From: Thermoplasmatales archaeon
Lineage (GTDB): Archaea; Thermoplasmatota; Thermoplasmata; Methanomassiliicoccales; Methanomethylophilaceae
Direction of reading: 5' to 3'
Assembly: GCA_012515075.1 (NCBI GenBank)
Contig: JAAYZC010000002.1
Coordinates: 1-64,000, forward strand
DNA: 64,000 nucleotides
Both the position numbers and the translations under genes were made by a program. How positions within the stretch are numbered: the first letter of the stretch is position 1; every line of letters begins with the position of its first letter. Positions 49,380 through 59,679 of this stretch are shown here, in pieces. A model generated the notes under the pieces. The model did no database searches. It saw nothing but the letters and a program-made list of their open reading frames with translations, and was not told the DNA's origin.

Positions 49380-50327
49380 GTGAGCAGGGAGGAGCTGATA
49401 AACACAACCCGGGCCATACTGGCCAAGGCTGGTTTCGACGTTTCGTCGGTTCTCAGCCTGCGCAGCATATGCTTTGACGTTGTGGGGCGCAAGGACAACA
49501 CCCTGCTCATAATAAAGATACTCAGCAACGTGGATGCCTTCTCCCGGGAGAACGCCGAGGAACTCAAGGTCCTGGCGGAGGTCCTGGAGGCCAGCCCCAT
49601 GCTGATCGGGGAGCGCTCCAGCTCCGGTCCCCTGGAAGGCGGGATAGTCTACTCCCGCTTCGAAATACCCATCATATCCAACGAGACCTTGGCGGACCAT
49701 CTGCTGGAAGAGGTCCCTCCCTTCATATTCGCGGCACCCGGCGGCCTATACGTAAAACTGGATGGGAATCTGCTGAGGGAGATCAGGGAGACCCGGGGCA
49801 TAAGCCTCGGAGTGCTGGCGGAGACCGCCGGAGTTTCCCGGCGCACCATACAGATGTACGAGGCGGGCATGGGGGCCATGATAGATGCCGCTATGAGACT
49901 CGAGGAGTTCCTGGACGTCCCGATCGTGGAACCTGTGAACCCCTTCGTCCGCAAGAACTCCGAGGGCGTCAACGAATACGAGATAAGGGGGGATTCCCTG
50001 ACCCAGTCTGTACCTCTGAAATGCCTCCTCAACCTGGGATTCTCGGTCACACCTGTCACCAGGAGCCCGTTCGAGGCCCTGACAAGGAATCCGAAGGTGG
50101 TGATGCTGACCGGCCTGGGTAACGATGAGGGGAAGATGACCCAGCGGGCCATAATAGCTTCCGAGATATCGAAGATAGCCCATCGGCAGTCCGTGGTAAT
50201 AGTCGAAAAGAAGAGGGATCATGACAGCATAAAGTCCACGGCGGTCATCTCCAACGATGAACTGATAAAGATGGACGACGAGAAGGACCTCATAGACCTC
50301 GTGATGGAAAGGAGCCGCGATCAATGA
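49380..50327 (+). CDS. archaeal HTH regulator (COG1395-like, XRE HTH)
   Basis: LREIRETRGISLGVLAETAGVSRRTIQMYEAGMGAMIDAAMRLEEFL; GTG start about 25 nt from ttttatatag. Confidence 0.88.
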   Translation: MSREELINTTRAILAKAGFDVSSVLSLRSICFDVVGRKDNTLLIIKILSNVDAFSRENAEELKVLAEVLEASPMLIGERSSSGPLEGGIVYSRFEIPIISNETLADHLLEEVPPFIFAAPGGLYVKLDGNLLREIRETRGISLGVLAETAGVSRRTIQMYEAGMGAMIDAAMRLEEFLDVPIVEPVNPFVRKNSEGVNEYEIRGDSLTQSVPLKCLLNLGFSVTPVTRSPFEALTRNPKVVMLTGLGNDEGKMTQRAIIASEISKIAHRQSVVIVEKKRDHDSIKSTAVISNDELIKMDDEKDLIDLVMERSRDQ

Positions 50328-50944
50328 TCTCCCTGACAGTGGGCAGGTGCTCGGTGGACATCCTTCCCGTGGTCAAGGGCCTGATCTCGGAAACGGACAA
50401 GGTCAGGAGCGCTCTGGCGGCAAAGGAGTACGAAGCATACGCCGTTGCCCTCGGTGTCGAGGAGATAGAGGCTGTCAGGATGCGCGCGGAACTTCCAGAG
50501 GAATACGAGCCGGTCGACCTTGACCTTGTATACTCCCACAGACTATCCACGTTCGGAAAGGTCACCCTTCCGGACCCTTCTTTCGCTTATCTCATAGACG
50601 AATGCGGGAAACGGGGATTACACGTCCTTCCTCTGGACATGAACGATCAAAGGTTCACGGATCTCTACTGTGAAAGGGTTAAGACCTCTGATTTCCTGAG
50701 GGAGAGAGGACTCGCCAAAAGGGCCTTCAAGGCCAGATGCGATATGAGCACCCCGGAATCTTTCGTGATTGATTGGGATCGTGTGGTCAACAGGGTCAAA
50801 GGCTATGCCCTTGTAAGCCGGGAGAGGGAGAGGTACATGTCCGATCAGATAAAACAGACCGCCGGATACCGGAACAGCCTGCTTGCAGTCATAGAGGCCG
50901 AGCGCGCCCAGGGGGTTGCGGACCTTCTGAGGGAAGTTTCATAA
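50324..50944 (+). CDS. conserved hypothetical protein
   Basis: 206-aa ORF with ATGA overlap to the upstream gene and TAATG overlap to the downstream gene. Confidence 0.75.
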   Translation: MISLTVGRCSVDILPVVKGLISETDKVRSALAAKEYEAYAVALGVEEIEAVRMRAELPEEYEPVDLDLVYSHRLSTFGKVTLPDPSFAYLIDECGKRGLHVLPLDMNDQRFTDLYCERVKTSDFLRERGLAKRAFKARCDMSTPESFVIDWDRVVNRVKGYALVSRERERYMSDQIKQTAGYRNSLLAVIEAERAQGVADLLREVS

Positions 50945-52065
50945 TGAGCGGCTGCCCACGTTGTGGCGAGTCCCTCGAAGCCGGGCACCAGTTCTGTGTG
51001 CACTGCGGAAGGCCGCTGGAGGAGGAACCGCCAGTAGGGCCCTGCACGGAGTGCGCCGTTTCCGAAGGGAGGGGGCATAGATTCTGTGTGAGATGCGGCA
51101 GGCCGGTCGGCCGGGCCACGGATGCCGCCGGAAGGTCCCCCGCCGCCGTCATAGTCGGGATAGCGGGGCTGTCCGTGACCGCTGTCTGCGCTCTGCTACT
51201 TCCATTGGACCTCCTGGCCCTCGCGATCAGCTATGCGGATATATTCCAAAATCTGTACCACAGCATATACCAAGTGAACCTCTGGCTCCCCGTGAGGATC
51301 TTCCTCTTCGACCTCTCGGGCCCTTCCCTGCAGGCCTACTTCGTTCTCATAACGATAGGTGTGGCGGCATCGGTGGCATACATTCTGCTGAGGTCCGCGG
51401 ATGTTATGAGAAAGGAACCTACGGCGGAAGGGGCGAAAAGGACACCTCTGTATTCAGTATGCACCCTGACCTTCGCAGCAGCGGCCTTCCAGGTGGGATT
51501 CTTCCTCCTGGCGGCCCTTTTCGGTCAGGGTACCGGATACGAACCCGAAATCGATCAATGGAAACTGATGTTCGGTCTTCTCAACGCATCCATATTCGAG
51601 GAGATCAACGACAGGGTGTTTCTCCTGGGTCTGCCCATGTTGATACTGGTTGTGGTGGCTCGCCGGAAAGCTATGCCCCTCTGGAGATATGTAGTCGGAG
51701 GGTTCGGCGTGACCCCGGCGGCCGTTGTGCTTATACTCTTCTCAGCGACAATGTTCGGCATCAGCCACTACGAATCCTGGGGCTGGGTCAAGGTAATACC
51801 GGCAACGGCCGCGGGTATCGCCTTCGGATACCTCTTCGTACGGTTCGGCCTGTACGCAGCGGTCACCGCCCATTTCATCACGGACTACATGCAGTCGGTG
51901 CTTTGGCTGGCCCCGGGAGCGGCCCTGCCGTACGGGCTTCTGATAATCGTCCTGACAGCCGCCGGCGCAGTGATGCTTCTGCAACACTCCGCCATGGGAC
52001 TCAGGTTCCTCGCAGACTGGAGAAGGAAGGATTTCTGGACCGGAGAGGACGTCACAACCCCGTGA
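50944..52065 (+). CDS. CPBP-family intramembrane protease-like protein with two N-terminal zinc ribbons
   Basis: CPRCGESLEAGHQFCVHCGRP, CTECAVSEGRGHRFCVRCGRP; FEEINDRVF (EExxxR), MFGISHYE, TAHFITDYM. Confidence 0.85.
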   Translation: MSGCPRCGESLEAGHQFCVHCGRPLEEEPPVGPCTECAVSEGRGHRFCVRCGRPVGRATDAAGRSPAAVIVGIAGLSVTAVCALLLPLDLLALAISYADIFQNLYHSIYQVNLWLPVRIFLFDLSGPSLQAYFVLITIGVAASVAYILLRSADVMRKEPTAEGAKRTPLYSVCTLTFAAAAFQVGFFLLAALFGQGTGYEPEIDQWKLMFGLLNASIFEEINDRVFLLGLPMLILVVVARRKAMPLWRYVVGGFGVTPAAVVLILFSATMFGISHYESWGWVKVIPATAAGIAFGYLFVRFGLYAAVTAHFITDYMQSVLWLAPGAALPYGLLIIVLTAAGAVMLLQHSAMGLRFLADWRRKDFWTGEDVTTP

Positions 52066-52819
52066 GCAACTCCAGACGGGACTTCGAGACCACCGCCGAC
52101 TCCAGGCCTTTGGACTCTATGATGTATCTCCCGCTGTATCCCCTGAGCTTAGACAGTACCGAATGGAAGTCTATGCTGCCTTCACCTATTGTCATGTGGG
52201 AATCGCGGTCACCGTTGTTGTCGTGTATGTGAACGTTGACTATCCTCCTGCCCAGCAACTCGATCATGCTATCCATCTGGCCCGTCGTGTTGGCATGACC
52301 TATGTCGAAGCATACGCCCAGGTCCGTGTCGGTTATTATCTCCTGCAGCTGGGAGGCTTCGCGGCCCAGCATGAACGACAGAGAAGGCATGTTCTCTACG
52401 GCCACCGTTATACCGAACTCTGCGGATGCCCGGTCCAGCGTCCGCATGGATTTCTTCGCCTGCAACAGGGCCTTGTCCTCCTGGTTTTTTATGGAGAACG
52501 AAGCCGTGCCGGGATGGACGGTGAGGGTGTTCATGTCGAGCTCGGCCATGCGTTCCATGGTCGCTATGATCTCCAGGACCGAGGCTTCCCTCATTCTCTC
52601 ACTGAGCCCGGCCAGATTGGTCTCGCTTATAGGAGAGTGAACAGAGAAGGTCATCCCGCTGTAGGAATCCTTCACGGCGAGCAGACGGCGGTAGACCTTG
52701 TTCAAATCGTGCTCCGCTTCTGAGAATATCTCCCAGTGAGAGAATTCCTTGGAAACGGACTCTAGAGACTCTTCCAGGTTATTCTCGCTGAAGACCGTGG
52801 AAGATACGCCTATGATCAT
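52052..52819 (-). CDS. sugar phosphate isomerase/epimerase (xylose isomerase-like TIM barrel)
   Basis: FSVHSPISETNLAGLSERMREASVLEII...VAVENMPSL...GVCFDIGHANTTG...VNVHIHDNNGDRDSHMTIGEG. Confidence 0.88.
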   Translation of the reverse strand: MIIGVSSTVFSENNLEESLESVSKEFSHWEIFSEAEHDLNKVYRRLLAVKDSYSGMTFSVHSPISETNLAGLSERMREASVLEIIATMERMAELDMNTLTVHPGTASFSIKNQEDKALLQAKKSMRTLDRASAEFGITVAVENMPSLSFMLGREASQLQEIITDTDLGVCFDIGHANTTGQMDSMIELLGRRIVNVHIHDNNGDRDSHMTIGEGSIDFHSVLSKLRGYSGRYIIESKGLESAVVSKSRLELLTGL

Positions 52820-53205
52820 ATCCTCACCTCCTGTCCGTCGACGGTGAAAGGGGCCACCGAGTCCACCAGCACCGACGGTTCCGGATTCTCCACGGTAACG
52901 CGTATGGATCCCAGTATGGTCCTCTCCTCGGTGAAGGATACCTTGCCCACCGTCGCCACCTGTTTGTTCAGATAGAACACAATGCGATCCGATGACGTCC
53001 CCCTCAGGAGGACTGAACGGGCCGTGTCCAATATCTTCTGCCTCCTTATCATCCTTGAGAACTCCCCCAGAGATTCACAGGTTCCATGTAGGCCTTTCTC
53101 GGAAGCTTCCAGAACCGCGTCCGGGAATATTCTAAGTATGGCGGCGGAGACCTTGTCGGGATCCTCGCTCGGATAGACGGGACAGGATATCATGACCTTC
53201 GGCAT
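52816..53205 (-). CDS. UPF0201 family protein
   Basis: ISCPVYPSEDPDKVSAAILRIFPDAVLE...FSRMIRRQKILDTARSVLLRG. Confidence 0.85.
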   Translation of the reverse strand: MPKVMISCPVYPSEDPDKVSAAILRIFPDAVLEASEKGLHGTCESLGEFSRMIRRQKILDTARSVLLRGTSSDRIVFYLNKQVATVGKVSFTEERTILGSIRVTVENPEPSVLVDSVAPFTVDGQEVRI

Positions 53206-53294
53206 GCCCTATAGCATGGATGGAGACGTATTTTATAGGTCGTTCCCGCCCCCTGAGAAAGGTTTAAAGATGCCGACCCTCTGATACACCCTTC

Positions 53295-54728
53295 ATGCGG
53301 TCGGAGGTCCTGAATGCTGCTGCCCGGAGGAATATGTTCCTTTCTCCAGAGGCACTGGAGATGATATTATCCAACTCCGAACCTATGGCACTTACGAATA
53401 CAGTCCTCAGCGCCCTGTCCTCCAACTCCATGTTCGTTACCAAGGAGGACATAATGGGATGCATAGCCGGAGATGCGCCCCTGTTCGGTTGCGGGAAGCC
53501 CATAACACCTCGGAACAAAAAGCATCATGACATACAGGTGGTAACCGAGACGGACGTTACCGGACAGTCGACCTGCGAGGGCACCATCGAGGATCTTGCC
53601 AGATTCTTCCAGAGCAGATACTCCTCCTTGAAACGCCTGATAGAGAGACGCAGGGACTTCGGCATCGCAATGCCCATAGCCAGGGCCATGTCCCTGGACA
53701 GAGAGACGAAGATAATAGGTATCGTGAGCGACCGGGCCATCACCAAGAACGGGCACATGATACTGACCCTTGAGGATGACAGCGGCATATGCAAGGCGCT
53801 GATATCAAAAGACTCCCCGCTTATAGGCGAGATAATCGTCAACGACGAGGTCGTCGGTGTTGCTGGCAAGCGCGCCGGCAACGGAGGCCTGTACATCATA
53901 TCCGAGATTTTCAGACCAGACATACCCTTCAACAACGCATGGGTGCCCTCCGACACGTCGTCCAAGGTCGCCTTCCTGTCGGATGTTCACGTGGGAAGCC
54001 GCACCTTCCTGGACAGCAACTGGAAGAGGATGATACGCTGGCTGAAGGATAATGCATACGATTGCGAACTGAATTACATAATACTTCCAGGTGATGTGGT
54101 GGACGGAATTGGTATATTCCCCGACCAGGATAAAGAGTTGGATATAAGCGATATCTATGTCCAATACGAGACCCTGTCCGAGTACCTCAAGGAAATACCG
54201 GATCACATCAAGATGGTACTTCAACCCGGCAATCACGACGCTGCCCGTCCCGCCGAACCGCAGCCCGCCTTGTCCGAGGTTTTCACCAAGACCTTTGATT
54301 CCAATGTGATAATGACCGGGAACCCAGTTAATATCAGGATAGAGGGCAGGAACATCCTCACCTACCACGGAAGGAGCATGGATGATTGGATAACGGGGGT
54401 TCAGAAACTCACGTACGATGACCCGACCGGTGTGATGAAGGAGATGCTTGTGCGCCGCCACCTGGCCCCGATATACGGCCAGAAGACGGCCCTTGCTCCT
54501 GAGAAGAAGGATTATCTTATAATGGAAACTGTTCCAGACATATTCGTGTCGGGCCATGTTCACGGGGCCGGCGTTATGGAATATCGCGGCGTCAAGACGA
54601 TAAATGCGTCTACCTGGCAGAGCCAGACGGACTACCAGAAGATGCACAACTTCAACCCGGACCCCGGCATAATGCCAATAGTGGATTTGGGATCCGGCCG
54701 CGTGAATATGAAGAATTTCATGATGTGA
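53295..54728 (+). CDS. polB: archaeal DNA polymerase II (PolD) small subunit DP1
   Basis: VAFLSDVHVGSRTFLDSNWKRMIRWL...YIILPGDVVDGIGIFPDQ...MVLQPGNHDAARPAEPQPAL...VSGHVHGAG. Confidence 0.95.
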   Translation: MRSEVLNAAARRNMFLSPEALEMILSNSEPMALTNTVLSALSSNSMFVTKEDIMGCIAGDAPLFGCGKPITPRNKKHHDIQVVTETDVTGQSTCEGTIEDLARFFQSRYSSLKRLIERRRDFGIAMPIARAMSLDRETKIIGIVSDRAITKNGHMILTLEDDSGICKALISKDSPLIGEIIVNDEVVGVAGKRAGNGGLYIISEIFRPDIPFNNAWVPSDTSSKVAFLSDVHVGSRTFLDSNWKRMIRWLKDNAYDCELNYIILPGDVVDGIGIFPDQDKELDISDIYVQYETLSEYLKEIPDHIKMVLQPGNHDAARPAEPQPALSEVFTKTFDSNVIMTGNPVNIRIEGRNILTYHGRSMDDWITGVQKLTYDDPTGVMKEMLVRRHLAPIYGQKTALAPEKKDYLIMETVPDIFVSGHVHGAGVMEYRGVKTINASTWQSQTDYQKMHNFNPDPGIMPIVDLGSGRVNMKNFMM

Positions 54729-54732
54729 TAGA

Positions 54733-55062
54733 TTGTTTGATCTGAATTGGATATACCTTATAGTCGGGGGTCTCCTGGAACCTCTTTGGATAATCTCTTT
54801 GGAGAAATCGAAGGGTTTCAAGAGGATAGGCTGGGGAATAGCCGCCGCGGTGCTGATCGTAGCGAGTCCCTACTTCCTGTCTCTTGCTATGAAGGAGATT
54901 CCGATGGGCACGGCCTACTCCATATGGACCGGGTTGGGGGCTGTTTTCACTCTGATTGCCGGCCGCATGGTGTACGGTGAGCGGATCAAGGCCGCCCGCA
55001 TGCTTTTCGTAGCGATGATCGTGTCGGGCGTGGTCGGTCTGGAGCTTCTGGGGGTATACTGA
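54733..55062 (+). CDS. SMR-family transporter subunit (SugE/Gdx-like)
   Basis: IYLIVGGLLEPLWIISLEKSKGF...GTAYSIWTGLGAVFTLIAG; TTG start. Confidence 0.88.
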   Translation: MFDLNWIYLIVGGLLEPLWIISLEKSKGFKRIGWGIAAAVLIVASPYFLSLAMKEIPMGTAYSIWTGLGAVFTLIAGRMVYGERIKAARMLFVAMIVSGVVGLELLGVY

Positions 55063-55415
55063 TGAGGCCGACCCCCTGGGCCTATGTCTTCGTAGGCGGA
55101 CTCCTGGAGACCGTATGGGCTGTTTCCATGAAGATGTCCGAAGGACTCACCGACCCTTTCTATACGGTGATAACGCTGATATTCCTTTTCGCCAGCACCT
55201 ATCTGCTGTACTGCGGGATTAGGAAAGGTGTGCCGGTGGGCGTGGGTTATGCCGTGTGGGTGGGCATAGGGGCTGTCTGCTCGGTCATAATGGGCATAAT
55301 ACTTTTCGAAGAGACCTTGGCCATCGGAAGACTTTTCTTCATAAGCCTGATAATAGCCGGGGTCGTGGGTCTGCAGGTCACCGAATCAAAGACGGACCCG
55401 GAGTGCCCCGGATGA
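55062..55415 (+). CDS. SMR-family transporter subunit (SugE/Gdx-like)
   Basis: AYVFVGGLLETVWAVSMKMSEGLTD...VGYAVWVGIGAVCSVIMGIILFEE. Confidence 0.9.
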   Translation: MRPTPWAYVFVGGLLETVWAVSMKMSEGLTDPFYTVITLIFLFASTYLLYCGIRKGVPVGVGYAVWVGIGAVCSVIMGIILFEETLAIGRLFFISLIIAGVVGLQVTESKTDPECPG

Positions 55416-55472
55416 TACCAGCCCTCCGGGTACGTAGCCGAAGAAATGGAAAATAAGAGTTTTTTAAGCGGT

Positions 55473-55622
55473 TTACAGACCTTCCGTGAGCAGCACGTAC
55501 ACTATGATGAAGGCTCCGAGCATCAGCATACCGTAGGATACGATCCAAATCATCTTGAAGGCCCTGGCCTTCTTGACTGGGTCGTTCTGAATCTCTTCGA
55601 ATCGTTCCTCCAGCGACTTCAC
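55473..55622 (-). CDS. 49-aa single-TM protein at the 3' end of the A-ATPase operon
   Basis: Read from the DNA (GTG start, GTGA overlap with atpD stop): MKSLEERFEEIQNDPVKKARAFKMIWIVSYGMLMLGAFIIVYVLLTEGL. Confidence 0.75.
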   Translation of the reverse strand: MKSLEERFEEIQNDPVKKARAFKMIWIVSYGMLMLGAFIIVYVLLTEGL

Positions 55623-56254
55623 TCTACAGCCTCGCTCTTCTTCTTCAAGTGCTTGAGGCGGGTGGTGTTCTCCCTCTCCATCTCCTCGAGACGGAATTTG
55701 ACGAACCTCTCGGCTTCCTTGAGATCAGGTATTATCTTGAACTCAAGGGCGTTCACCCTCCTCTTCGTCTTCTCGATTTCGTCAAGAAGCTTCTTCATGG
55801 TTGTCTCGATCTCGGCCGCACGTATCAGAGTGTCGAGCAGTTTCTCGAAGGCCAGGGCGGCCTCCTCGATGTAGGGGGATGTGGATATCACACCGTATCC
55901 CTTGTCGACCATCTTGGTGTGCACAGAGGTGGCCTCGACCTTCGGGACCATCATACCCATGATGCTCTTGCTGCCTACCGTGACCTGGGGATCGGCCTTG
56001 AGGGCATAGGCCGCGCTCTTAACCGCGATCTCTCCCTCTACCGCCCTTGCGATGGCGATCTTGTCCATCGCGGACTCATAGTCCGACGTGACTCCTGCGC
56101 GCATCTTCCTCGCCTTCTCCAGTACCTCGAAGAACTCGATGATGAGACCGTCTCTCTTCATCTTCATGATCTTGTATCCGCTCTGGGACAGCTTGATCCT
56201 CTTCTTCAGTTCTATGAGAACGGAACGAGTGGGGGTGATCTCTTTGGTGGCCAT
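55619..56254 (-). CDS. atpD: A-type ATP synthase subunit D
   Basis: EITPTRSVLIELKKRIKLSQSGYKIMKMKRDGLI...IEKTKRRVNALEFKIIPDL. Confidence 0.95.
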   Translation of the reverse strand: MATKEITPTRSVLIELKKRIKLSQSGYKIMKMKRDGLIIEFFEVLEKARKMRAGVTSDYESAMDKIAIARAVEGEIAVKSAAYALKADPQVTVGSKSIMGMMVPKVEATSVHTKMVDKGYGVISTSPYIEEAALAFEKLLDTLIRAAEIETTMKKLLDEIEKTKRRVNALEFKIIPDLKEAERFVKFRLEEMERENTTRLKHLKKKSEAVE

Positions 56255-56259
56255 GGCGC

Positions 56260-57639
56260 TCACTTCTTCTTGAGGTACTTCTCGATGTACTTGCGGTCGA
56301 TCCTGGTGATCTGATCCATGTCGAGTTCGGCGATGATCTCCCAGGCTATGTCGAGGGTACGCTCTATGGAACGGTCCTCCTCTACACCCTGCCTGACTAT
56401 GCGGTCCTCGAATATGTCGGCGAAGTCCAGGAACTTCCTGTCCTTCTCGGACAGGGACTCCTTACCGACGATGGCAACGAGTCCGCGGAGGTCCTTACCC
56501 TCGGCGTATGCGGCGTACAGCTGGTCGGAGACGCCTTTGTGGTCCTCACGGGTCTTGCCCGCACCGGTTCCTCCTCCCATCAGCCTGCTGAGGGACGAGG
56601 AGACGTTTATCGGGGGATAGATGCCCGCGCGGTGAAGCTCCCTGGACATGACGATCTGACCTTCGGTGATGTAACCGGAGAGGTCGGGGATCGGGTGGGT
56701 GATGTCGTCTCCGGGCATGGAAAGGATCGGGATCTGTGTGATGGATCCCTTCTTGTCCTTGATCCTGCCTGCGCGCTCGTACAGCTGTGCCAGATCTGTG
56801 TACATGTAGCCAGGGTAACCGCGCCTTCCGGGCACTTCCTCCCTGGCGGCTCCGACCTGCCTGAGGGCCTCGCAGTAGTTGGTGACATCGGTCATTATGA
56901 CCAGCACCTGCATGCCTAACTCGAAAGCCATGTACTCCGCGGTTGTGAGTCCGAGCCTGGGCGTGACAATACGCTCGACGGCGGGGTCGTCCGCGAGGTT
57001 CAGGAAGACCACCGCGTTCTTCAGCGCGCCGGTCCTCTCGAACTCCTTCATGAACATCTGCTTCTCTTCGTTGGTGATGCCCATGGCAACGAACACGACC
57101 GCGAACTCCTCGTTCTCGCCGCGTACCTTGGCCTGCCTGGCGATCTGCAGGGCGAGCTCGTTGTGAGGGAGACCGGAACCCGAGAATATGGGAAGCTTCT
57201 GTCCCCTGACCAGCGTGTTCATGCCGTCGATGGTGGATATGCCTGTCTGGATGAAATCAGACGGGCTGTCCCTCGCCCAGGGGTTGATGGCCGATCCCTC
57301 TATGTTCAGCTTCTTCTCGGGAGTGATTTCCGGACCGCCGTCAAGGGGGGCACCGGCTCCCGTGAGGACGCGACCGAGCATGTCCCTGGAAACGGGCATC
57401 TTCATGGTCTCTCCGAGGAAACGGACGGCGGCGCTCTTGTCGACGCCGGATGTACCCTCGAAGACCTGGACGACAACGAGGTCATCGGAGGTGTCGAGGA
57501 CCTGACCTCTCTTGACGGATCCGTCGGAGAGCTTTATGCTGACCAGCTCCTGATATCCGACGGGTTCGGTCTTCTTGACGAAGACCAGGGGTCCGGCGAT
57601 TTCCGAGATGGTCTTGTACTCTTTGGATATTATAGACAT
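56260..57639 (-). CDS. atpB: A-type ATP synthase subunit B
   Basis: [28 protein letters not shown]...[22 protein letters not shown]...[22 protein letters not shown]. Confidence 0.97.
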   Translation of the reverse strand: MSIISKEYKTISEIAGPLVFVKKTEPVGYQELVSIKLSDGSVKRGQVLDTSDDLVVVQVFEGTSGVDKSAAVRFLGETMKMPVSRDMLGRVLTGAGAPLDGGPEITPEKKLNIEGSAINPWARDSPSDFIQTGISTIDGMNTLVRGQKLPIFSGSGLPHNELALQIARQAKVRGENEEFAVVFVAMGITNEEKQMFMKEFERTGALKNAVVFLNLADDPAVERIVTPRLGLTTAEYMAFELGMQVLVIMTDVTNYCEALRQVGAAREEVPGRRGYPGYMYTDLAQLYERAGRIKDKKGSITQIPILSMPGDDITHPIPDLSGYITEGQIVMSRELHRAGIYPPINVSSSLSRLMGGGTGAGKTREDHKGVSDQLYAAYAEGKDLRGLVAIVGKESLSEKDRKFLDFADIFEDRIVRQGVEEDRSIERTLDIAWEIIAELDMDQITRIDRKYIEKYLKKK

Positions 57640-57645
57640 ATGTAA

Positions 57646-59373
57646 TCACACTCCCAGTTCGGCGAACTGCTTGTCCATATCCGCCTCGACGGCCTTCAGT
57701 TCCTCGTCGACCGTTTCCTCGTACTTGGCCTGCTGGAACCTCTGTCTGGCAGGTATGTAGGCGACCTTGTTCACCTGCACTCCCACCTCCAGGGCCTTGA
57801 TGGCCAGGTCGGAATACTTCTTGATGAGCTTGAGCATCACGTACTGCCTCTCGATGGGGCAGTAGGTGTCCACGGGGTGGTATGCGTTCTGCTGCAGGAA
57901 TATCTCCCTGATCATCTTGGAGACCTCGAGGGATATCTTCTGCTCGTCGGGCAGGGCATCGGAACCGACCATCTGGACTATCTCCTGGAGCTCGGACTCC
58001 TTCTGCAGGGTGAGCATCGCCCACTCCTTGAGGGCGGGGAAGTCGGATGCCACGTTGGATGCGTACCAGCTCCTGAGCTGCTTGTCGTACATGGAGTACG
58101 AGGTCAGCCAGTTGATGGTGGGGAAGTGCCTCCTCTCCCTGAGCTTGGTGTCCAGCGCCCAGAAGACGCGGACGATACGCAGGGTGTTCTGAGTGACGGG
58201 CTCGGACAGGTCTCCTCCCGGAGGAGAGACCGCACCGATGACGGAGATGGATCCGTCGTCGCCTCCCAGGGTCATGGCGCGGCATGCGCGCTCGTAGAAC
58301 TCTGAGAGCCTTCCCGCGAGGTATGCGGGGTATCCTTCCTCTCCGGGCATCTCTTCCAGCCTGGAGGAGATCTCTCTCATCGCCTCGGCCCACCTGGAGG
58401 TGGAGTCGGCCATGAGGGAGACGTTGTATCCCATGTCCCTGTAGTACTCTGCTATGGTCATCCCGGTGTACACGGACGCCTCTCTGGCCGCCACAGGCAT
58501 GTTGGATGTGTTGGCTATGAGGACGGTCCTCTTCATCAGAGGCTCGCCGGTCTTGGGGTCCTCCAATTCAGGGAACTCCGTAAGGACCTCGGTCATCTCG
58601 TTGCCGCGCTCTCCGCAGCCGATGTAGACGACTATCTCGGCATCCGAGTGCTTGGCCAGCTGCTGCTGGGTGACGGTCTTACCGGTACCGAACGCGCCGG
58701 GGATGGCCGCCGCCCCTCCTTTGGCCAGGGGGAACATCGTGTCCAGCACCCTCTGCCCCGTTATCAGGGGTATGTCGGGCTGGTACTTCTCCCTCACAGG
58801 CCTGGGAAGACGTACGGGCCAGTACTGCAGCATCTGCACTTCCTTGCCGTCTATGACCGCTATCGTGTCCACAACGGTAAAGGAGCCTGCCTCTATCTTG
58901 TCGACCTTCCCCTTCACGCCGACGGGGACCATGATCTTGTGGACCATGGGGCCCTCCATGACAGTTCCCAGCGTCTGCCCGGGGGACACCTCATCGCCTT
59001 TCGATACGACGGGGGTGAAGTCCCATTTCGTCTCTCTGCTAAGTCCAGGTGCGGAAACGCCGCGGAAGATGAAATCTCCCATTTTGTCCCTCAGGACAGG
59101 AAGGGGCCTCTGTATTCCGTCGTAGACGGACGTAAGAAGTCCGGGGCCAAGCTCCACTGCGAGGGGGCGACCGGTGTTAGAGACCGGCTCTCCGGGCTTC
59201 ACGCCCGACGTATCCTCGTAAACCTGGATGATCGAATAGTCGCCGACGATCTTGATGACCTCTCCCATCAGCTGCTCATCCCCGACGTGTACCACGTCAT
59301 ACATCCTGGGTGAGATACCGGTGGCGGTCACGACAGGACCCGCGACTCTGTAAATTACACCTTTAGTGCTCAT
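57646..59373 (-). CDS. atpA: A-type ATP synthase subunit A
   Basis: [45 protein letters not shown]. Confidence 0.98.
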   Translation of the reverse strand: MSTKGVIYRVAGPVVTATGISPRMYDVVHVGDEQLMGEVIKIVGDYSIIQVYEDTSGVKPGEPVSNTGRPLAVELGPGLLTSVYDGIQRPLPVLRDKMGDFIFRGVSAPGLSRETKWDFTPVVSKGDEVSPGQTLGTVMEGPMVHKIMVPVGVKGKVDKIEAGSFTVVDTIAVIDGKEVQMLQYWPVRLPRPVREKYQPDIPLITGQRVLDTMFPLAKGGAAAIPGAFGTGKTVTQQQLAKHSDAEIVVYIGCGERGNEMTEVLTEFPELEDPKTGEPLMKRTVLIANTSNMPVAAREASVYTGMTIAEYYRDMGYNVSLMADSTSRWAEAMREISSRLEEMPGEEGYPAYLAGRLSEFYERACRAMTLGGDDGSISVIGAVSPPGGDLSEPVTQNTLRIVRVFWALDTKLRERRHFPTINWLTSYSMYDKQLRSWYASNVASDFPALKEWAMLTLQKESELQEIVQMVGSDALPDEQKISLEVSKMIREIFLQQNAYHPVDTYCPIERQYVMLKLIKKYSDLAIKALEVGVQVNKVAYIPARQRFQQAKYEETVDEELKAVEADMDKQFAELGV

Positions 59374-59679
59374 TTATTCATCCTCTGTTTTGTATAAATC
59401 AACGCCAATCGCTCTCTTAACCTTCTCACGAAGGTCGCTCTCATCTCCGCCTACCGGGACGACGACGGGCTGGATGGAATCCATAACCCTGTGTCTGACG
59501 ACGGGACTCAGGTTGTCCAGGTCCCTTGCATCCACTGCCAGTATACCAATTTCCGGCACGGCCATCGCCTCGAGGATCTTCTGCTGGTAGTCCTCGCTGT
59601 CGGCCACGAACACGCGCCTTATGCCGGCCAGCCTGAACCCCAGAACGAATTCCTCGCTGCCAATAACTGCTATCTGCAT
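59374..59679 (-). CDS. atpF: A-type ATP synthase subunit F
   Basis: MQIAVIGSEEFVLGFRLAGIRRVFVADSED, operon position. Confidence 0.93.
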   Translation of the reverse strand: MQIAVIGSEEFVLGFRLAGIRRVFVADSEDYQQKILEAMAVPEIGILAVDARDLDNLSPVVRHRVMDSIQPVVVPVGGDESDLREKVKRAIGVDLYKTEDE

